In this document: positions 16,754-25,639 of the stretch, in pieces | Position numbering within the stretch: the first letter of the stretch is position 1 | How the letters are laid out: each line of letters begins with the position of its first letter | Assembly (NCBI RefSeq): GCF_900103805.1 | Contig: NZ_FNIB01000004.1 | Span: forward strand, 1 to 64,000 | DNA: 64,000 nt | Direction: 5' to 3' | Source: Cryobacterium flavum | GTDB lineage: Bacteria > Actinomycetota > Actinomycetes > Actinomycetales > Microbacteriaceae | The notes under the pieces: model-generated | The model's input: only the letters and a program-made list of their open reading frames with translations | Told to the model about the DNA's origin: nothing | Database searches by the model: none | Program-made: the position numbers and the translations under genes

Positions 16754-17622
16754 GGTTTCTGGTCGGCTATACCGCCACCTCGGCGGGAGCGGATGCCCTC
16801 GCCCTCGGCGTGCGCCTCGCCCGCGCGCCGGGCGCCGAACTCGACATCGTGCTCGTGCTCAATGCGGGGGAGCGTGCGACGCTCACCCCCACCGATCCCG
16901 GCTACGACCGGCTGCTGCTCGAAACGGCCGAGGTCTGGCTGGCCGAAGCGCTGACTCTGGTGCCCGAGGGTATTTCCGTGCACACCCACCTCGAACACGC
17001 CGACTCCTTCACGCGGGGGCTGCTCAAAGCGGCCGAACGGCTGCAGGCCAACCTGATCGTGGTCGGCGCGGCCACCCACGGCCTGCTGGGGCGCTTCGCC
17101 ATCGGCAGTGTCGCGGGCGGTCTGCTGCACTCCTCCCACGTTCCCGTTGCGCTGGCTCCGGAAGGCAGCCGCGTGATGGGCACCGACGAACCGATCGGCC
17201 GAGTCACCTGCGCGGTCGGGACCAAACCCGGCGCCGACGGACTGCTGACGGCCGGCATCCGTTTGGCCCGTACAGTGGATGCTCCGCTAAGGCTGGTCTC
17301 CCTCGTCGCGATCGACCGCCCCGGCGCCGACGCCCAGACCATCCAGCTCGCCGCCGACCACGCCCAGGCCGTGCTCGACTACGCCACCGAACACCTGATG
17401 GACGGGCTCGAGGTCACCGCCAGCGTCGCTTCCGGCGGCAGCATCGAGCATGCCGTGCGCGGCCTGCACTGGGACCCGGCCGAGGTCTGCATCGTCGGCT
17501 CCAGCCGGCTGGCGCAACCGCATCGACTCTTTTTGGGTTCGATCGCGGCCAAAATGCTGCGCGAATTGCCGGTGCCGCTCATCGTGGTGCCGCGAGATTT
17601 CACCGAGACGGTGGGGAAGTAA
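16750..17622 (+). CDS. Tandem UspA universal stress protein
   Basis: 290 residues from GTG 16750 (GTGA overlap with puo). Two UspA domains, about residues 1-140 and 153-290, each ending in an ATP-binding-type loop (VVGAATHGLLGRFAIGSVAGGLLH and IVGSSRLAQPHRLFLGSIAAKMLR). Proteins of this type are cytosolic, often nucleotide-binding, and frequently encoded beside transporters, where they are thought to modulate uptake. Here it sits between the oxidase and the permease of a polyamine unit, which suggests regulation of the permease or protection from the H2O2 made by Puo (inference). Confidence 0.85.
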   Translation: MRFLVGYTATSAGADALALGVRLARAPGAELDIVLVLNAGERATLTPTDPGYDRLLLETAEVWLAEALTLVPEGISVHTHLEHADSFTRGLLKAAERLQANLIVVGAATHGLLGRFAIGSVAGGLLHSSHVPVALAPEGSRVMGTDEPIGRVTCAVGTKPGADGLLTAGIRLARTVDAPLRLVSLVAIDRPGADAQTIQLAADHAQAVLDYATEHLMDGLEVTASVASGGSIEHAVRGLHWDPAEVCIVGSSRLAQPHRLFLGSIAAKMLRELPVPLIVVPRDFTETVGK

Positions 17623-17629
17623 CCGAAAC

Positions 17630-19180
17630 ATGACACTAGAAATCAACGCCAGCGAAGCCGTTGAGAAAACGACCGGGGGAATCTCCAAGAAGGGGCTGAG
17701 CGCCGGCTCGGTCGGGCTGGTCGGGGCTGTCGTCATCGGCATCTCCTGCATCGCCCCGGCCTACACGCTCACGGGAGCCCTCGGCCCCACTGTCGCGGAG
17801 GTGGGATTACAGCTGCCGGCGATCTTCGTGGCCGGGTTCATCCCCATGCTCCTGGTCGCCCTCGGCTACCGCGAGCTGAACAAGGCGATGCCCGACAGCG
17901 GCACGAGCTTCACCTGGGCTACCCGCGCCTTCGGCCCGTGGATCGGCTGGATGTCCGGCTGGGGGCTCATCGCCGCCACGGTCGTGGTGCTGAGTAACCT
18001 CGCCGGCATCGCGGTCGACTTCTTCTACCTGATGCTCTCGCAGATCTTCGGCAACAGCGCCGAGATCGCTGGCCTCGCCGGCAATCCGTGGATCAACGTG
18101 GGCACCTGTCTGGTTTTCATTTTCGCCGCCACCTGGATCAGCTATCGGGACATGCAGACCACCCAGAAGGTGCAGTACTGGCTGGTCGGGTTCCAGCTGA
18201 TCGTGCTGGTCGGCTTCGGCATCATGGCCTTCGTGCACATTGCCAGCGGAACGGCCTTCGACCCCACACCGGTGTCGCTGTCGTGGTTCAACCCCTTCGC
18301 CGTCACCTCGTTCTCCGCCTTCGCGGCCGGACTGAGCCTGTCGATCTTCATCTTCTGGGGCTGGGATGTCACCCTGACCATGTCGGAAGAGACCAAGGGC
18401 TCCCGCTCGACACCCGGCCGGGCCGCGACCCTCACCGTGATCATCGTCATGGTGCTCTACCTGTTCGTCGCCATCGCAGCCATCTCTTTCGCCGGTGTTG
18501 GCGGGGTGGGCGTTGGCCTCGGCAACCCGGCGATCCAGGGCAACGTGTTCTTCGCCCTGGCCGGCCCAGCGCTCGGCCCGTTCGCTATTCTCATGTCGAT
18601 CGCTGTGCTCTCGAGCTCTGCTGCCTCGCTGCAGTCCACGTTCGTTTCGCCGGCCCGCACCCTGCTCGCGATGGGTCACTACGGCGCGTTGCCTCCGGCC
18701 TACGCCAAGGTCAGCCCGCGCTTCTTCACCCCCGGGTATGCCACCATCGCGTCAGCGATCGTCGCTGCCGGGTTCTACACGATCATGCGTTTCGTCAGCG
18801 AAGACGTACTCTGGGACACCATCACGACCCTCGGCATGATGATCTGCTTCTACTATGGCCTGACCGCGTTCGCCTGCGTCTGGTACTTTCGCCGCCAGTG
18901 GTTCGCCACCGTGCGCAACGCCTTCTTTACCCTCGTGTTTCCCCTGATCGGCGGCATTATTCTGGCGGTGCTGTTCTGCACGACCCTGGTCGACAGCATG
19001 GACCCGAACTACGGCAGCGGCTCCGAGATCTTTGGGCTCGGTCTCGTCTTCGTGCTCGGTATGGCCATCCTGTTGATCGGCGTGGTGATTATGATCGCGC
19101 AGTCGCGGGTGCGGCCGGCTTTCTTCCGCGGCGAGACGCTCAGCCTGGCCGCGCCGCGGTTCGGCGAGCACGAGGAGTAG
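17630..19180 (+). CDS. APC-superfamily amino acid/polyamine permease
   Basis: 516 residues, about 12 transmembrane helices. The N-terminal signature KKGLSAGSVGLVGAVVIGISCIAPAYTLTGALG with PAYTLT is the start of TM1, followed by IPMLLVALGYRELNKAMPDSGTSFTWATRAFGPWIGWMSGW, a conserved APC element. By context it probably imports putrescine or GABA using a cation gradient. It follows usp by 7 nt with GGGGAAG as Shine-Dalgarno. The next 80 nt hold a large inverted repeat that may end the transcript. Confidence 0.9.
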   Translation: MTLEINASEAVEKTTGGISKKGLSAGSVGLVGAVVIGISCIAPAYTLTGALGPTVAEVGLQLPAIFVAGFIPMLLVALGYRELNKAMPDSGTSFTWATRAFGPWIGWMSGWGLIAATVVVLSNLAGIAVDFFYLMLSQIFGNSAEIAGLAGNPWINVGTCLVFIFAATWISYRDMQTTQKVQYWLVGFQLIVLVGFGIMAFVHIASGTAFDPTPVSLSWFNPFAVTSFSAFAAGLSLSIFIFWGWDVTLTMSEETKGSRSTPGRAATLTVIIVMVLYLFVAIAAISFAGVGGVGVGLGNPAIQGNVFFALAGPALGPFAILMSIAVLSSSAASLQSTFVSPARTLLAMGHYGALPPAYAKVSPRFFTPGYATIASAIVAAGFYTIMRFVSEDVLWDTITTLGMMICFYYGLTAFACVWYFRRQWFATVRNAFFTLVFPLIGGIILAVLFCTTLVDSMDPNYGSGSEIFGLGLVFVLGMAILLIGVVIMIAQSRVRPAFFRGETLSLAAPRFGEHEE

Positions 19181-19218
19181 GCGAACTGAGGCATCCGCCC
19201 GCACCCGCCCGCCACCGT

Positions 19219-19281
19219 CGCCGAGGTGTGAGTTTCGGGTCCTTGTAACGTTTCAATCGCGCTGAAACTCACACCTCGGCG
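19219..19281. repeat. 18-bp perfect inverted repeat with 27-nt spacer
   Basis: CGCCGAGGTGTGAGTTTC at 19219-19236 is exactly repeated inverted at 19264-19281. The spacer can form an alternative smaller hairpin (GTTTCA...TGAAAC). It lies between the permease gene and the azoreductase gene. It may act as a terminator, but the long spacer and lack of a T run suggest a REP-like intergenic element. Confidence 0.8.
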
Positions 19282-19331
19282 AACGCGTGAGAACCTAAAG
19301 GCACGACACGAGTGGTTGTGCTCGCTGCACC

Positions 19332-19337
19332 TAGGCT
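19332..19337 (+). promoter_or_regulatory. Putative -10 box (TAGGCT) of the azoreductase gene
   Basis: TAGGCT lies 6 nt before ATG 19344; leaderless pattern. Confidence 0.5.
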
Positions 19338-19343
19338 GTGGGA

Positions 19344-19991
19344 ATGCCCACACTGTTGCACCTCGACTCGTCCGCAGACCTCGTGACCTCGCGTTCGCGC
19401 GCGATCACCGCGACTTTCGCGGACACCTGGCGCAGTCTCGGCGGCGACCACACCGTCGTTCACCGCGACCTGCACCGTGAGCCGCTGCCGCACCTGACGG
19501 ACGCCGCGCTGCACTTTCCGCCCCACCTCCGCCCCGAGGGTGCGAACCCCAGCGCTGAGCAGGAAGCGCTGCAGCAGCTGCTCATCGCGGAACTTCTCGC
19601 GGCCGACGTGCTGCTGATCGGTGTTCCGCTCTACAACTACTCGATGCCGTCGACGTTGAAGGCCTGGATCGACTACATCCACCTGCCAGCGGTGACGGCC
19701 CCGTTCGACGATCCCGCCCGTCAGCAACCGCTGGCCGGTCGCCCTGCCGTGCTCGTGTCGACCCGCGGTGGCGTCTACGACGCCGGAACGTCCACGGAGT
19801 TCGACGACCACGCGCTTCCTGCGCTGACGCTCATTCTGGCCAAGGCCCTGGGCATGACGGTCGAGACGATTGTCGCCACGCGCACACTCAGCGAACGATT
19901 CGGTGCCCCCGCCGACGAGGTCGCCAAGCAGCACGGGGAACTGGCCGCCGCCCACGAGTCTGCAGCCCAAGCTGCCCGCCGCCTCGGCTGA
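19344..19991 (+). CDS. FMN-dependent NADH-azoreductase / flavodoxin-like quinone reductase
   Basis: 215 residues. The N-terminus TLLHLDSSADLVTSRSRAITATFAD is the FMN-phosphate-binding loop of AzoR-type proteins, followed by LLIGVPLYNYSMPSTLKAWIDYI (isoalloxazine contact) and VLVSTRGGVYDAG. Such enzymes reduce quinones or azo bonds with NAD(P)H as a detoxification step. ATG 19344 fits a leaderless start; a GTG at 19338 is possible. The azoR name is not assigned because orthology within the family is unclear. Confidence 0.85.
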   Translation: MPTLLHLDSSADLVTSRSRAITATFADTWRSLGGDHTVVHRDLHREPLPHLTDAALHFPPHLRPEGANPSAEQEALQQLLIAELLAADVLLIGVPLYNYSMPSTLKAWIDYIHLPAVTAPFDDPARQQPLAGRPAVLVSTRGGVYDAGTSTEFDDHALPALTLILAKALGMTVETIVATRTLSERFGAPADEVAKQHGELAAAHESAAQAARRLG

Positions 19992-20127
19992 CGCGCGCCG
20001 CCTTGAGTGGGCGATCACAAATGCGGTTCTGAGTCGGAGTAGGTTCCAGCCATGTCTTCGCTTACGCCGCTTGAGTGGGATGATCCCGTCGAACTCTGAA
20101 TAGGAGAGCCACGGCATCCGCTTTTTC

Positions 20128-20150
20128 GCTGGCTGGCTGGCTGGCTGGCT
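20128..20150. repeat. GGCT tetranucleotide repeat (about 5.75 units)
   Basis: GCT followed by five GGCT units, then degenerate copies. It lies in the 19992-20375 gap, which has no gene I can support; on the minus strand a basic peptide frame (near 20010-20105) is open but unrecognised. A copy of the dispersed AGCGGATGCC motif is immediately upstream (20113-20122). Confidence 0.8.
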
Positions 20151-20375
20151 AGCTGGCAGGCTCGCTCGTATTCGTGATGAAGAATCGCTCATTGCTTCGA
20201 GGTCGCAGGTTTCGCGCCGAAACGCTGCGGTAGTGAGAGTGATAGTCCCTGTCTTGTGGAAGTGGCGGTGACATAGACGAAATTGGATGAGTCGGTCAAT
20301 TTCTTTCCCGAAAATAATGCTGAGCATCTCTCGCTTTTGCGTTCGATTCGAGGTAGAATCGGTGTGAAGGAGGCA

Positions 20376-22020
20376 ATGGCGCCCATGTTCATGGAAAACC
20401 CCAGCGAGGCCAGTTCGAACACCGTCGTTGTGGCGGTCGAGCAGGCGCGGGATGCGTTGTTGGCGGCGTTGGGCGGGGTGTCGTTCGGGTCGCTGGGCGA
20501 TGAAGAATCGCTGAGCATGTTGCTCGCCCTGGAGAGTGTGGGCCGGATTGTTGATGGTGCCCGGGTGCTCTCGACGACGGATGTGCTGCGCCGCTCCGAA
20601 TATCTTGATAAGTCCGTTGCCGCGACTGCGGCGGAGGTGACGGCCGATCAGACCGAGCTGGCGGCCGTGGGGGCGGTGTCGCTGGCTCGTCATCTCGGCT
20701 GCCGAAGCGGCCTCGTGCTGGTCTCTACCTTGGCCCGGTTGTCGCGCGGTGAGGTGCGGCAGCGTGCGTCGCTGGGTAAGAATGCCGGTGAGCGGATGCT
20801 GCTCGGTCGCCCTCTCGCGCCGACCTACCCCGTGGTCGGGGAGGCATTGCAGGGTGGGAAACTCGGTGTGGAGCAGGCCCGGGTGATCGTGAAGGTTCTC
20901 GACGAACTGCGCCCTCCGTGTTGGTGGATGACCTTGACCGAGTGGAGCGTTCCCTGGTGGCGAGCGGGTCCGGTGCGATCACCCCCGAGACCGAGGGCCT
21001 GCAGGGCGCCGGCATCGCGTTTGCGCCGGAGTCGCTGCGACTGCAGGGTATTGCGTGGCAGGCGCGCCTGGCGCCCGACGGGTCGGCGCCGGGCGAGGCC
21101 GCGACGGAATGGCGCAGCTGGTTGGCCTTTGGTGGGCTGGCGAACGACGGCTACAGCCTGAGTGGCTGGCTGACCACCCTCGACCGCGCCATTATCAGCA
21201 CAGTTTTCGACGCCTACCTCTCCAGCGCGGCGGCGAACCCGGTTCCGGGGCTGCGCCCCGTGCGAAAGTCGCGTTCCGTGAGACGGACCCCTGCGCCGAC
21301 GGCACCGCGAGTGACGTCGCCACTAGTGGCAGCGCGTCAAGCGACAGCGACACAAATGACATCAACACCATCGACCTTGACAGCGGCGCAGGCCTCACCG
21401 AAAGTGGAGCCTTCGGCGAGCAGGGCGAGCAGGCTGAGCAGGGCGAGCAGGCTGAGCAGGGCAGCGCGACCGTGCAGTACAGCCAAGCCGTGCAGGGCGC
21501 CGCGGGCGAACAGGCCGAGCCGAGCCACTGCCACGACGACGACGCACAGACCGAGCAGAACGGCCGGAGCGACGACTATGACGAGTCGGCGCGGGGCGAG
21601 AACGGCGACCTTCACGGCTCCGACCGGCCCGCCACGCTCAGCCCGTGCCCGCAGGAACCGGCCGACGCCCGCTCCATCAGTGAGAAGCAGGCCGGAATCC
21701 TCCGCGCGGTGTTCGAAGCCGCCGCCCGGCAGCCGAGCACCCCAACCATGGGCGGGGCGGCACCGACGGTGCTCGTTCACATCAACATCAACGACCTCCT
21801 CGCCGGCCGGGGTACCGGCTGGATCGACGACATCGACAACGCCGTTCTCCTCTGCAACCCGGCGCACGCGAGCATCGAAACATCCGGCTGGGACATCGAC
21901 ATGAGAGACGGCCGCCGCTGGCTACGCGGACCCCTCCTGTTCGACCCGACTCAAACCTGGCGGCCCGGCGGCCAAAACCGCGCTGCCAGTCCCGCCGAGA
22001 AACCCAACTGGGAAAAGTAG
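20376..22020 (+). pseudogene. DUF222/13E12-family HNH endonuclease relic: two frameshifts and loss of the HNH core
   Basis: The gene starts at ATG 20376 or 20385 behind GAAGGAGG. The first ~180 residues are a DUF222 domain (VDGARVLSTTDVLRRSEYLD...). At ~20912-20917 the frame must shift to continue as VLVDDLDRVERSLVASGSGAITPE, and at 21247-21250 (GGGG) again to continue as APRAKVAFRETDPCADG; one extra base at each site makes one frame of 548 codons. A low-complexity Glu/Gln linker (GEQGEQAEQGEQAEQG) follows. The C-terminus jumps from NDLLAGRGTGWID straight to DIDNAVLLCNPAHASIETSGWDI, omitting the ~85 residues that in relatives hold the CxxPxC and HHV motifs of the HNH site. The encoded nuclease should therefore be inactive even if the frame were intact. 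The family is common and repetitive in Microbacteriaceae. Confidence 0.8.
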
Positions 22021-22156
22021 CGCCTCCGTCGCGATCCTCGCCAGATAGAAGCGGACAGATCAATTCGTCAGCACGTGCCCGGGCAGTCGTGGATACCCTC
22101 TGCGCTCAGGGCGAAACCACCGCCTTTTGAGTGGCTGTTGCGCTTGACTGGGTGCC

Positions 22157-23146
22157 ATGACTCGCACACTTATTCTTGGCGGGACGGGCTGGCTCGGTCG
22201 CGAGATCGCCGAACAGTTGGTGGCGAACGGCGACGACGTGACGTGCCTTGCTCGAGGTGAGTCAGGAGCTGTCCCCAGTGGCGTGACGTTTATTCGATCC
22301 GACCGGCGAACACCGGATGCTTACGTCCTGGTCGCAGGCATCGCCTGGGACGAAATTATCGAGCTCGCCTACGAGGCTGACCTAGTCACCGGAGCTCTCG
22401 AGGCTCTGGCCGATTGCGCGCAGCACTGGACGCTGGTCTCCTCCGTCTCCGTGTACGCCAGTAACGCTGAAGCGGGAGCCGATGAAGAAGCCGTTGTCGT
22501 CGAGGCAGTCGACTTTGATGACTACGCGCAGGCCAAAGTCGCCGCTGAGCGCGTCACCACTGAAGCAGTTGGCGACCACCTACTCATCGCGAGGCCGGGA
22601 CTTATCGTTGGGCCGGGCGACACGAGCGACCGGTTCAGTTACTGGGTCGCGCGACTGGCCCTGGCGTCGCACGAAGCCGTTCTCCTGCCGGAGGTTCGAG
22701 ATCGTTCCGTGCAATTCATCGATGTTCGTGACCTGGCCGCGTGGCTGATCGGTGCTGGACATCGAGGCCTCACCGGAATTTACAACGCTGTTGGCAGCGA
22801 ACGCGATCTCTCCACGGTTCTGCTGGCGGCCGCCCAAGTGGCTGGCCATACGGGCAATCTCATTTCGGTCGATGATGAATGGCTGATCGAACACAGCGTC
22901 AACTATTGGGCCGGACGTCGTTCGCTGCCGTTGTGGCTTCCCCGAAGTGACTCCGCATTTGCACAACGCAGCCGGGACCGATTCGTTGCCGCTGGAGGAA
23001 CCGAGCGAAACCTGCACGAAGTCCTCGAGGACGTTCTAGCTGACGAACGAAAACGCGGACTCGACCGGGAGCGCAGATCAGGCCTCACTCGAGAGGAAGA
23101 GAACCTTCTTCTGGATGAAATCGCCCGGCAGCTGGCGAGTGTCTAG
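22157..23146 (+). CDS. NAD(P)-dependent epimerase/reductase-like protein
   Basis: 329 residues, extended SDR. The Rossmann motif is LILGGTGWLGREIAEQL (residues ~4-20). The active-site region reads LVSSVSVYAS and later DYAQAKVAAERV, matching the Ser/Tyr-X3-Lys catalytic arrangement (YAQAK). RSVQFIDVRDLAAWL is a typical substrate/cofactor loop. The substrate is not evident. The C-terminal region has EE/RR-rich helices. Preceded by 136 nt without a recognisable gene or terminator. Confidence 0.82.
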   Translation: MTRTLILGGTGWLGREIAEQLVANGDDVTCLARGESGAVPSGVTFIRSDRRTPDAYVLVAGIAWDEIIELAYEADLVTGALEALADCAQHWTLVSSVSVYASNAEAGADEEAVVVEAVDFDDYAQAKVAAERVTTEAVGDHLLIARPGLIVGPGDTSDRFSYWVARLALASHEAVLLPEVRDRSVQFIDVRDLAAWLIGAGHRGLTGIYNAVGSERDLSTVLLAAAQVAGHTGNLISVDDEWLIEHSVNYWAGRRSLPLWLPRSDSAFAQRSRDRFVAAGGTERNLHEVLEDVLADERKRGLDRERRSGLTREEENLLLDEIARQLASV

Positions 23147-23175
23147 GGCTGCGCTGGTGATCGGCCGTCACGCCG

Positions 23176-23433
23176 TCAACGCGAAACTGGGCGCCGCACC
23201 AGTCGATAGACGAGGTATGACAGAGCGGCGAGACTGATGATCCCGATTGCCCACGCCCCGGGGATTCCCAGGAATGGTTCGCTCCTACAGGCGCTCACCG
23301 CCCCCGACTCGGCCGTGTAGTCCGTGCACTGGCCCGTGCGAGGTCCAAGAAGCACGACGTTGACGGCAATGATCAGGAGGCCCGCGACCACCCATCGAAT
23401 CCGTGGTTCGGTCGTGCGCGACTTTGTGGACAT
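23176..23433 (-). CDS. Small two-helix membrane protein
   Basis: 85 residues: TM1 about residues 14-30 (VVAGLLIIAVNVVLLGP), a short extracytoplasmic loop with two Cys (GQCTDYTAESGAVSACRSE) that could pair, and TM2 about residues 57-77. No function recognised. Convergent with the epimerase-like gene 30 nt away. Confidence 0.55.
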   Translation of the reverse strand: MSTKSRTTEPRIRWVVAGLLIIAVNVVLLGPRTGQCTDYTAESGAVSACRSEPFLGIPGAWAIGIISLAALSYLVYRLVRRPVSR

Positions 23434-23507
23434 GCCGAAAGACTAGGCCGCACACAATGCGACTGGTCGCGGTTTCGACCCATCGTGATCGAAACGTGCG
23501 TTACCGG

Positions 23508-24386
23508 CTAGTCGTGCTTGAGTTCGCCTAGCTCCGATCCGCCCGCGTCCAGTAGCCGTAGCACTCCGCCGTCGACGCTGGCCAATCGGGCCTCGGCCAC
23601 CCAAAACGGCACAGGGGCGCCGTCGCACGCCATTAAGGTCGATGCCCCGGACGTCGTCAGCAGCCCTCCCGCACCGTCGGCTCCCCAGCGGCCCTGGCCT
23701 CCGTTGCAGCCGTCGGAGCCCGTCCACGTGCCGTCCGCCGCGAAAAGCACGTGCGGATCGGTTGCGCCGCTGATTGCAACGGGTAGCCACCGTCCAACCA
23801 GATTCTCGGGCGTGGCCGGCGAGGACCCTTCCGGCAGGGCAGCTGGTTGACGCAACTCCTCGCGCATCGCATCCGTGATGACGGGTGGCTCGGTGTAGAA
23901 CTCGGCCGCCGTCGGAATCGCATCCGGCTTGCCATCTATGGTGAGCGTGGCGACCACCGCGCCGTTCGCATCGTTGAGTTCCCAGCCAGCACCCTGAGCC
24001 CGATACCCCGTGACGGATTCGAGCCAGGCGACGCGCGGCAGGGTCGCTCCCGTGACGCACTCACCGCTCGCGGCGTCGGTCGAGGCAAGAAACAGGCTTT
24101 CGCTCGCCCCCCACGAGCCTTGGATCATGCCGCAGTCTCGCCACAGCTGGAACTCCGGTACGTCCAACCGCAACCAGGTATCGGTTGTCTCACCTTCGGC
24201 GCCCGAGACGCGCCAAATGTTGACCAATCCAATCGCGGCAGATTCCGCGCCGGCATGAGGGCTGGCCGGGGGAGGAGAATCCGAGCTGGGATCGACCTGT
24301 CCTCCCGGGACTTGGGCACACGCCGTTAGCACGAGCACGAACATGGCCGCCCCGCTCGATAGCCAATGCCCGCGCCGTCGTCCCAT
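23508..24386 (-). CDS. Putative lipoprotein with META/HslJ-like repeats
   Basis: About 292 residues if started at ATG 24386 (MGRRRGHWLSSGAAMFVLVLTAC, a good lipoprotein signal with lipobox LTAC). Two related domains can be seen: NIWRVSGAEGETTDTWLRLDVPEFQLWRDCG near residues 45-75 and LVGRWLPVAISGATDPHVLFAADGTWTGSDGCNG near 200-235, each of the W-x-(V/L) ... DG-x-W-x-(A/G)-x-x-G-C type found in META-domain proteins. The open frame extends further upstream, so the start is uncertain; no clear Shine-Dalgarno is seen. Role unknown; probably membrane-anchored, outside the cell. Confidence 0.65.
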   Translation of the reverse strand: MGRRRGHWLSSGAAMFVLVLTACAQVPGGQVDPSSDSPPPASPHAGAESAAIGLVNIWRVSGAEGETTDTWLRLDVPEFQLWRDCGMIQGSWGASESLFLASTDAASGECVTGATLPRVAWLESVTGYRAQGAGWELNDANGAVVATLTIDGKPDAIPTAAEFYTEPPVITDAMREELRQPAALPEGSSPATPENLVGRWLPVAISGATDPHVLFAADGTWTGSDGCNGGQGRWGADGAGGLLTTSGASTLMACDGAPVPFWVAEARLASVDGGVLRLLDAGGSELGELKHD

Positions 24387-24669
24387 CGCGTAATCCGTTG
24401 GCCAGACCCGCTTCTGCCCCGACCCAGCCCGCTTCGAGGCGGTTGCCTTCGTAGTTCCTGACCTGATCCCCATGCCTTTGATCATGGCCGAGTGTCGGCG
24501 GGATTGTCCAGTGCAGCGGATGCTCGCGTCGGACAGCCGGCGTGGTGACACGATCGCGATTTTGGCGGTGGGCTGTTGGCTCCGGAATTCGGCCCGCAAC
24601 CCATCCCGGTCAGTCGCCTCTAGGCCGCGGCCAACGCGCGGACCTGCCGCTGCTCCCGTTTGCCCGCTC

Positions 24670-25016
24670 CTACAGGACGTGTGCCTGGGTGTCGATGCGC
24701 CGCGTCAGACCGCGCAGTAGGGCGAGCTCCTGGGAGCTGAGTTCCACCACGAATTGCCCTGCCGTCGCCGACGGAGGCTCAAGCTCAATTGATGCGGGTG
24801 CGCCGCTGTAGTGCTCGAGAAGGAGCGCAAGACCCTCGCGCAGCAGATCGCTCTGCTTGCGATGTGTTGACTCAGTCAGCTTTCGCAGCGCGGAGCGATC
24901 CTCCTCGGGAACGCGGAATCGGAGAATCGGGGGTTCCTCGCCCGACCGTCCGAGCGCCGGCGGGCCCTCTCGCTTGGTTCGTCTGGGGGAGCGCTCCTGC
25001 TAGCCACGGTGATCAT
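24670..25016 (-). pseudogene. Ribbon-helix-helix (CopG-like) protein, single-base frame break
   Basis: Reading leftward, the second part encodes PILRFRVPEEDRSALRKL then HRKQSDLLREGLALLLEHY, a typical ribbon-helix-helix DNA-binding fold, and ends at a TAG (24670-24672) after a helical tail. In this frame no start codon exists before an upstream stop. The adjacent frame begins at ATG 25016 (or GTG 25008) with ASRSAPPDEPSE; one extra G in the GGG run at 24965-24967 joins them into 115 codons plus stop. No partner toxin gene is recognisable next to it. Family call is moderate. Confidence 0.55.
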
Positions 25017-25040
25017 GGCGGGGCCCAATCGACGATTTCA

Positions 25041-25639
25041 CAGATCCCCTTTGGCGGCAGAATTCGCACGATACTGTTCAGCGCGGCCCTGCTGTTCGCC
25101 TGGGGTATTCGAGGTGCCGGCAGCGTCACGGCTCGCCGTCCGCTGGGAACGGCCGCGCTGACGGGACAGGCCGCCTGGGTACTCCTGGGCTCGGTGCTGG
25201 AGGAGTTCATCGCTGAGAGCTTCTCGAATGATCCTGCGCGGCGTGCGCTGCTGGTTTTCGGCTACGTGACTCGTTCGTGCGTTCGCGCTGGCTCTCATCG
25301 CCGCCATGCAGATTGCCCGCGCTGGGGTCGTGCTGGCGCCGTGGAATTGGGCCAGCGTGGGTCGTGGTGGCGGCATCCGCTTCATGGCTGTTTCTGTAGG
25401 CTTTGGTCGTCGGTGCCGCTGCGGACTACGGCATCTTCCCAGCGCTCCTGTTGAGCCTGAACGGTCTCGTGTGCGTCGGTGGCACCGTGTTACTCGTTGT
25501 TCTCGCGATAGTTCTCGCGGATCGAGCACAGCGCCCAACGGCGTCACCGTCGACCGGGGCGGAAGCCCGATATCGCACTGGAGGGCTCCCTAGCGCGAGA
25601 TTTGCTGCAGCGCCCAGGAGTTACCGTCGGGGTCGCTGA
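25041..25639 (+). pseudogene. Decayed integral-membrane protein gene
   Basis: Hydrophobic helices appear successively in three frames: RTILFSAALLFAWGIRG and LGTAALTGQAAWVLLGSVLEEFIA, then (frame shifted near 25270) VRAFALALIAAMQIARAG, then (shifted near 25360) VVVAASASWLFL, an in-frame TAG near 25411, and LVVGAAADYGIFPALLLSLNGLVCVGGTVLLVVLAIVLADR. Together they would make a 5-6 helix membrane protein of about 180 residues. Several lesions of different kinds, including a nonsense codon, favour true decay. Family not recognised. It overlaps the end of the VOC gene. Confidence 0.5.

Noticed and set aside
20010-20105. Possible basic peptide on the minus strand (PLKRRKRRHGWNLL)
   Set aside because: No start signal, no recognised domain; kept only as an unexplained stretch.
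19269-20693. 474-codon open minus-strand frame spanning the azoreductase gene and the DUF222 start
   Set aside because: It is antisense to a well-supported gene, with Arg/Gly/His-rich translation typical of GC-rich shadow frames.
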